Positions 58,762 through 64,000 of a DNA stretch of 64,000 nt are shown here, piece after piece. A program made the translations under genes and the position numbers. Under the pieces are notes generated by a model. It was not told the origin of the DNA. It was given only the letters and a program-made list of their open reading frames with translations, and did not search any database. Source of the DNA: JAZGGS01 sp963749485 (GTDB taxonomy: Bacteria > Bacteroidota > Ignavibacteria > Ignavibacteriales > Ignavibacteriaceae); the NCBI GenBank assembly GCA_963749485.1, contig CAVVMV010000002.1:124001-188000 (forward strand). Reading direction: 5' to 3'. Every line of letters starts with the position of its first letter. Position 1 is the first letter of the stretch.

Positions 58762-60750
58762 ATGGCGGCTAATCCAATTGATAAATATGCTGCTGAAGAG
58801 CTGTTTGGCATTCAGAGCGCTGCAATTGCAATTGCCGATAAGAATAAAAAGATAGTTTGGTTTAACCAGAGCTTTAAGAAAAATTATGGCACCGGCAGAA
58901 TCAAGGGGGTATCTATCAACAGTCTGTTTAATCTTGAATTGCCCGACCTGCCGTTAACTTTAAAGAACCAGAAATCGCTTGTTCATCCTTTACCCAAATC
59001 CAATAACAACCTTGTAGTTACACCCCTTCAAACTAAAGCAAAAAAGGGGATGCTTGACGGTTACATGCTCGAACTTGTTGCAATTACCCAAAGCACACCG
59101 GATAGCAGTTATGATGCAGAGATACTTCAAAGAAATATTGTTTTCCAGAATGACTTGCGACAGGTGCTTATACTTCTTGATAATGAAAGCTCGTTAGATG
59201 TAATTACACAAGAGATTATTTTAAGATGTGTAAATACAAGTAGCAGCGATTTTGGTCTAATCGTTTTTCAAGCAGACAGGAATAAGCTGGATTTTCTTTT
59301 CCATGACCCGAGTAATTTTATAAAAGACAGGGGGGCAGTTGAAAAGACAGCTAATTCCGATTTTGCTTTTATAAGTAAATGGCTGGAACTTAATAACCGA
59401 CCGCTTATTGCATTAAATAAGCAAAACAATATCGGGTTCAATTTAGCACATGCACTTAATTCTGAATCACTACTAATATGCCCGGGCTTTTTCGATAAAT
59501 CATTACTCGCTTCAATCATTGTGGGAAAGAGGGAAGGCAACTATTCATCACTAGAAATAACCCAGCTCGAGCAGTTTGCAACGCTGCTTTCATTTACAAT
59601 AAGTAATATTAAAACACGCGATTTAAATACGGCATTGGAAAGCCGGCTTCTACAGTCGCAAAAGCTTGAAACAATCGGAAAACTTTCCAGCGGGATGGCA
59701 CACGATTTCAACAATCTTCTTTCCAGCATTTTTGGCAGTCTAAATTTATTACGAAAAAGAGTTCCCCAAAACGAAGCTGTTGACAGGTTGATTGATAATA
59801 TTGAAAACTGCTCGGTAAGAGCAAAAGATTTGACCAAGGGTTTGCTTTCTTACGGAAAACCTACACCGAAACGAAAAGAGCTTGTTAAACCAAACATACT
59901 TACAAACGAAATTTCAAAAGTTATTAATCAAACTTTTCCCGGGAGTATTACTTACACATGTAATACTGAAAAAAACCTGTACGACATACTTGGCAACAGC
60001 ACGGAAATTTACCAGGTGCTGCTTAACTTATGCGTTAACGCCAAAGAAGCTACCGGCGAAAAGGGAACAATAGAACTATCAGTAAAAAATGTAACGATAG
60101 ATAATGGAAACATTTCTATTTATCCCTGGCTTGAAATGGGTAACTATGTTTGTTTTTCGGTTAAAGATAACGGCAGCGGGGTAAAAGAAGGTGATTTACT
60201 AAAAATATTTGATCCCTACTTCTCAACTAAAACGAAGGACACAGGCTCGGGGCTGGGGCTTTATGTTACCTATGGAATAATCAAAGCGCATAATGGTTAT
60301 GTCGATGTCTCCAGTTCTCCCAATAAAGGTACTACGTTCGAGGTTTACATCCCATCTTATGAACCTAATAAGATGGCCCAAGCCGACACCACGGATAAAA
60401 TAATACTGCTTGTTGATGACGAGCCGATGTTAAGCGAGCTGCTGGCTGAGCTGCTTGAATCGAGTGGATTTAATGTTATAAAAGTTTCTACGGGAAAGGA
60501 AACAATCAAAGTGTTAACCGAAGAAATAAAGGTTGATCTAGCAATTATAGATTATAACATGCCGGAGATGAGCGGTCTGGAAACAATTGAAAAAATAAGA
60601 GCATTGGATTTTGATCTTCCAATAATACTATCTTCCGGAAGTATGCAGATAGATGCTGATTTTTCTTCGGATAAATACAGGATTGACAGCTGCCTGCAAA
60701 AACCTTATGAGTTTGATACTATGCTGGCAACAATTAAAAAACTTTTCTAA
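58762..60750 (+). CDS. PAS/GAF hybrid histidine kinase with C-terminal receiver
   Basis: 662 intact residues. A PAS-like domain (about 15-110, IAIADKNKKIVWFNQSF) and a GAF-like domain (about 125-290) precede the DHp KLSSGMAHDFNNLLSSIF with His314. The ATPase has NAKEATG (N box), DNGSGV and GSGLGLYVTYG, and the C-terminal receiver (about 545-662) has DDEP and Asp in LAIIDYNMPEM. It should phosphorylate the sigma-54 regulator encoded upstream, with its own receiver as an internal relay. It ends two bases from the convergent minus-strand gene. Confidence 0.95.
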   Translation: MAANPIDKYAAEELFGIQSAAIAIADKNKKIVWFNQSFKKNYGTGRIKGVSINSLFNLELPDLPLTLKNQKSLVHPLPKSNNNLVVTPLQTKAKKGMLDGYMLELVAITQSTPDSSYDAEILQRNIVFQNDLRQVLILLDNESSLDVITQEIILRCVNTSSSDFGLIVFQADRNKLDFLFHDPSNFIKDRGAVEKTANSDFAFISKWLELNNRPLIALNKQNNIGFNLAHALNSESLLICPGFFDKSLLASIIVGKREGNYSSLEITQLEQFATLLSFTISNIKTRDLNTALESRLLQSQKLETIGKLSSGMAHDFNNLLSSIFGSLNLLRKRVPQNEAVDRLIDNIENCSVRAKDLTKGLLSYGKPTPKRKELVKPNILTNEISKVINQTFPGSITYTCNTEKNLYDILGNSTEIYQVLLNLCVNAKEATGEKGTIELSVKNVTIDNGNISIYPWLEMGNYVCFSVKDNGSGVKEGDLLKIFDPYFSTKTKDTGSGLGLYVTYGIIKAHNGYVDVSSSPNKGTTFEVYIPSYEPNKMAQADTTDKIILLVDDEPMLSELLAELLESSGFNVIKVSTGKETIKVLTEEIKVDLAIIDYNMPEMSGLETIEKIRALDFDLPIILSSGSMQIDADFSSDKYRIDSCLQKPYEFDTMLATIKKLF

Positions 60751-60752
60751 AC

Positions 60753-61421
60753 TTAATCTTCGTTCTCTTCTACATTTATCATCTTAACACTGTTTGTATA
60801 ATCTGCAATTACCGGATCTTTTATTGAGTTCAGTTTATCCAGCACATCTGTAATTTCTTTAATTGCAGTTTCTATATACTTAAGTCTGCCAAGAAGCACT
60901 TCTCTGGATATTTCATCTTTCCCAAGTTCTCTTTTAATTGCAGAAGATGAAAGGGAAAGTAAAGTTAACGGCTGCTTTATTTTGTGATTTGCAGTAACTA
61001 CAGTTGCAACAAAAGTGTTTTTCTTTTCTGCTTCGAGTACAAGTTTATTTGCATCGGAAAGTTTAAGCGCGGACATGACCCTGGCAACCAAATCTATTCT
61101 GTTTATTGGTTTCTTTATATAATCAAAAGCGCCTGCTTCCAATCCTTCTTTTGTATCCTCCGCGTCTGATTTTGCAGTAACAAGAATTATCGGAATACCG
61201 GAAGTTTTTTTATCCACAACCAGAGTTTTGCACACTTCAATTCCGGTTATATCTGGCATCATAACATCAAGTAATATAAGATCGGGCAGTTCATTCTTTG
61301 CTTTTTCTATTCCAGATTTGCCATCGTATGCGGTTATAACTTCGTACCCTTCGTGTTCCAACCGATCCTGCAACATAAAAACATTTTCTGGTAGGTCATC
61401 TATCACAAGTATTTTTTTCAT
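60753..61421 (-). CDS. Receiver domain fused to an orphan DHp domain without ATPase
   Basis: 222 residues. The N-terminal receiver (1-120) has DDLPE, Asp52 in LLDVMMP and Lys in YIKKPI. Helices at about 130-200 carry FVATVVTANHKIKQPLTLLS with His146, a DHp phospho-acceptor block (NHKIKQPL, compare NHEIRQPL). No N, G1 or G2 boxes follow, and the protein ends at residue 222. This fits a receiver with a histidine phosphotransfer-like four-helix domain, as in Spo0B or ChpT, rather than a kinase. It is the last gene of the minus-strand cluster with a CheY-like receiver and a GAF hybrid kinase, so a phosphorelay role is inferred. Confidence 0.85.
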   Translation of the reverse strand: MKKILVIDDLPENVFMLQDRLEHEGYEVITAYDGKSGIEKAKNELPDLILLDVMMPDITGIEVCKTLVVDKKTSGIPIILVTAKSDAEDTKEGLEAGAFDYIKKPINRIDLVARVMSALKLSDANKLVLEAEKKNTFVATVVTANHKIKQPLTLLSLSSSAIKRELGKDEISREVLLGRLKYIETAIKEITDVLDKLNSIKDPVIADYTNSVKMINVEENED

Positions 61422-61422
61422 C

Positions 61423-61851
61423 TTAGCTTGCCTTTGGCTGTGAGATCAGCTGCTTAATTTTAAATGAAAGGCTTTGCGCATTAACCGGCTTTGGTACAAA
61501 ATCGTTAAAACCTTGCTTTAGGATAATCTCCATGTCAGCAGACATAGCTTTGGCAGTAACGGCATACACAAGTAGGTCCTGCCATTTTTCATTTTCTCTG
61601 ATAAGTTTAATTGTCTGAAATCCATCCATTTTCGGCATCATTATATCCAGCAGTACCAGGTCAGGGGTTGCTTCTTCCAGAAGTTTCAGGCATTCAATTC
61701 CATTCTTTGCCAGATATGTAGAACATCCGCAGGCTTGAACAATTTCATCTATTGTAAATAGAGTATCCGGATCATCATCAACAATCATTACACTGGGTAA
61801 GTTTTCCCGCTCCTTTATCAAATTCCGTTTTTGTGTGTTCGTTTTTACCAT
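61423..61851 (-). CDS. CheY-like response regulator receiver
   Basis: 142 residues: a short N-terminal tail (MVKTNTQKRNLIKERENL), then a receiver with SVMIVDDDPDTLFTIDEIV, Asp in LVLLDIMMPKMDG, and FVPKPV. It has no output domain. The ATG (61851) lies 74 bases inside the end of the upstream hybrid kinase gene in another frame; this overlap is unusually long, so the true start may be later or the kinase end may be frameshifted. It ends one base before the receiver-DHp gene. Confidence 0.88.
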   Translation of the reverse strand: MVKTNTQKRNLIKERENLPSVMIVDDDPDTLFTIDEIVQACGCSTYLAKNGIECLKLLEEATPDLVLLDIMMPKMDGFQTIKLIRENEKWQDLLVYAVTAKAMSADMEIILKQGFNDFVPKPVNAQSLSFKIKQLISQPKAS

Positions 61852-64000
61852 TATTGCCGTCCACTATCCCTTCTTCCACTTCTTCTATCGGAATAGAATT
61901 ATTCTCTTGCATCTGTATTCTATCCCGTACAATCTTAAGTACATCATGCGGATGTCCTTTCGATTTTACTGCAATATTTTCCACAATATTGTTTAGTGAC
62001 TTTCTTTCCTCATCCGATAAGTCCTTTGCGGTGCTTATAAGAATAGGAATATGTTTTGTCTTTAAGTTCGATTTAAGTTTATATGAAAGCGTAACACCAT
62101 CGATCTTTGGCATCATCAAATCTATAATTATAAGATCTGGCTGCACTTCGGCAATTTTACTAAATGCATATTCGCTATCCTGGATATACTCTATCCGCAA
62201 TTCATCATTACCAAATTCTTTTTTGAACTTTTCAAATTCAAGTTCATCATCATCAACAATAACAATTTTCCGAATTTGTTTCTTTGCAAGATTTTCGAGT
62301 CTTGAAAAGGCAGACAATATTTTATCCGCAGAAATAGGTTTAACAAAGTATTCGAATGCACCTAAACCGTAGCCAATATTTTTCTCTCCAAGTATAGACA
62401 GCATGATGATTGGAATATCTTTTGTCTTGGGATTTTCCTTTAGTTCCTTAAGTACACTCCACCCATCTTTTTTAGGAAGCATCACATCAAGCGTAATTGC
62501 AAACGGCTGTTCCTCAATTGCCATTTGAATACCTTTATCGCCGTCTTCGGCAAAGATAACTTGGTATCCCCTGGAAGTGAGGTACTGCCCTATTGTATAA
62601 CGCACTTCTTCATCGTCATCAATAATAAGGATCGGGTTTTCCCGGTTTTTCATTAACGCTTTGACATTAATATTTTTCTGTGCTTCCGGTAAAACCGAAT
62701 CAACAAACTTAAGCGGCACAGCAAAGCTAAAGGTAGATCCTTCACCAACTTTACTTGTAACAGAAATTTCTCCATCAAGCAAGTTGACTATTTTTTTACA
62801 GATAGCAAGCCCAAGCCCGGTTCCACCATATATTTTAGTAGTAGAGCCATCAACCTGCCTGAACTCTTCAAAAATATATTTTTGCTCATCATCGGGTATT
62901 CCAATGCCTGTATCCTTAATATCAAATTTAAGCATATCATCTACTGTTGATATATGCAACGATACACTTCCTTCGTCTGTAAATTTAACGGCGTTACCCA
63001 GCAGGTTGATAAGCACCTGGACAATTTTACCTCGATCGGTATGAATTATAATTTTTGTATTTGTATTCCTAACTATCTTGAACTCAATTTTTTTATTCAG
63101 CACTAACGGGTTAATAGAGTTTGCCACTTCTTCTAGAATCTCCTCAGCAAGTGTGTCTTCCTCTTTTATATCCATTTTACCCGCTTCAATTTTCGAGAGG
63201 TCGAGGATATCATTAATTAATGTCATCAGTCTTCTACCGCTGCTAAGCACAACTTCCAGCCGCTCTTTATTCTTGCCGTTAAAATCGGCTTTTTCTAAAA
63301 TCAGTTCAGTAAGCCCAAGTATAGAGTTCATTGGTGTGCGCAGTTCGTGAGACATACTTGCAAGGAAGTGTGATTTTACTTGTGTAGACTCTTCCGCTTT
63401 TTGCTTTTGCACTTCCAGTTCGGCGGCTTGTTCTTTAAGATCGCCATGTAATTTAGATAGAGTAGTCGTGCTGTTTCTTTATCTGAACATTTTGTTTTTG
63501 GTATTCATCATTTAATTTTTTAAGCTCTGCGATAAAGTCCTCAAGCTGAGTTAAAGCTTTGGCATTTGTTAGTCCAACAGCAAGTTGTTCCTTAATTTTA
63601 GAAAGGTATTCATTCACCTCGTCATCGGGTTTTACAACCGAGCCAAGCATAAGAACAGAAGTAACAGCATTGTTATAAACGATTGGTAAAATAACAAGGT
63701 GTTTTATTTCCAGATCGAGCAAACCGGTTGAAACAACCGGCAGTGCATCGCCAGAACTGATTTCAATCGATTCTTTATTTTCAACCACGCGATCATAAAA
63801 ACCAAACTCTTCGTAATGCTTCGCTTTAGTTTTCTCAATCCCGTATGAACTAATAAGGTGCAGTTTTCCATCTTCAACTGAATAAAGTGCGCCTATAATA
63901 AATCCGCCTGTATTTATTATCTTTTTAAGTGCGGCATCCGATATTTCGTCCAGAGTAGGATTCTGGTTAATAAGTGTAATAAATTCAGAATATTCATTCT
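61778..64000 (-). CDS. GAF hybrid histidine kinase with two receiver domains (partial at right edge, frameshifted)
   Basis: The gene enters from the right edge. A GAF-like domain (FITLINQNPTLDEISDAALK, GGFIIGALYSVEDGKLHLIS) and a coiled-coil are followed, after a slip near 63455, by the DHp SHFLASMSHELRTPMNSILG with the phospho-acceptor His. The ATPase domain has NLLGNAVKFTD, DTGIGIPDDE and GTGLGLAICKKI. Two receivers follow: IDDDEEVRYTIGQYL with ITLDVMLPKKDG, and VDDDELEFEKFKKEF with IIDLMMPKIDG. The tail is acidic and low complexity. The start is outside the window; about 740 residues are visible. It heads a run with a CheY-like receiver and a receiver-DHp protein. Confidence 0.93.

Noticed and set aside
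61833..62372. Plus-strand 179-residue frame opposite the hybrid kinase
   Set aside because: Ser/Ile-rich shadow of the kinase coding strand with no recognisable domain.
1..64000. Programmed frameshifting as a general explanation of the breaks
   Set aside because: The slips occur in unrelated housekeeping genes, in both directions and at no common slippery sequence.

Overview
The window looks like a chromosomal segment of an AT-rich bacterium from the Ignavibacteria side of the Bacteroidota/Chlorobiota group. The main evidence is several secreted proteins ending in type A type IX secretion (T9SS) sorting domains with the QNYPNPFNPST signature, a PorV/PorQ-type barrel, a TonB receptor with an N-terminal carboxypeptidase-regulatory domain, and a short 286-residue primary sigma factor. 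Starts often carry purine-rich Shine-Dalgarno sequences (for example GGAGGT before the TonB receptor and AAGGAGGT before the DUF4397 lipoprotein). No phage, insertion sequence, CRISPR array or rRNA was seen; one tRNA (Lys, UUU) is present. About half of the genes are interrupted by one or more single-base frameshifts although the protein sequence continues cleanly in another frame. This pattern is much more like residual indel errors in the assembly than real gene decay, so most genes are annotated here as full-span CDS with the breaks noted.

Layout. 0-5 kb: DUF3365 haem-type sensor lipoprotein, a MATE-like transporter, a decayed msrB relic, an S9 prolyl-oligopeptidase-family peptidase and a PagL-like lipid A deacylase. 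5-13.4 kb (minus strand): DUF4397 lipoprotein, TonB-dependent receptor, large T9SS-exported protein, PorV-like barrel, in transcription order. 13.8-23.4 kb (minus strand): an Omp28-like lipoprotein, a TrmB-type regulator with a striking operator-like repeat upstream, two T9SS-exported Omp28/thioredoxin-like proteins, a small T9SS-exported protein, a TlpA thioredoxin and a DUF6029 outer-membrane protein. This is the best candidate in the window for a poorly described system: a surface/periplasmic CxxC-protein locus. A further Omp28-like T9SS protein lies alone at 44.2-45.2 kb.

23.5-49 kb is mostly housekeeping: Na+/Ca2+ exchanger, a lipoprotein/barrel pair, H-type lectin-domain secreted protein, bacilliredoxin-like and YjbR-like proteins, family B DNA polymerase, beta-CASP metallo-hydrolase, primary sigma factor, DUF5916 outer-membrane protein, TraB-family membrane protein, Fic protein with a repeated dyad upstream, DUF4126, LysM, dodecin, HtpX, DUF937, an M49-like peptidase with a shortened HExxH zinc motif, PepF (M3), PAS histidine kinase, AlaX-type editing protein and lytic transglycosylase.

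49-64 kb is a dense signalling island: a seven-PAS NarX-type histidine kinase with a LuxR-type regulator and two paralogous stand-alone receiver proteins, then BtpA-family and Cys-rich membrane proteins, tRNA-Lys, an NtrC-type regulator next to a hybrid kinase, and a second cluster of a GAF hybrid kinase, a receiver and an unusual receiver-plus-DHp protein. The last kinase runs off the right edge.
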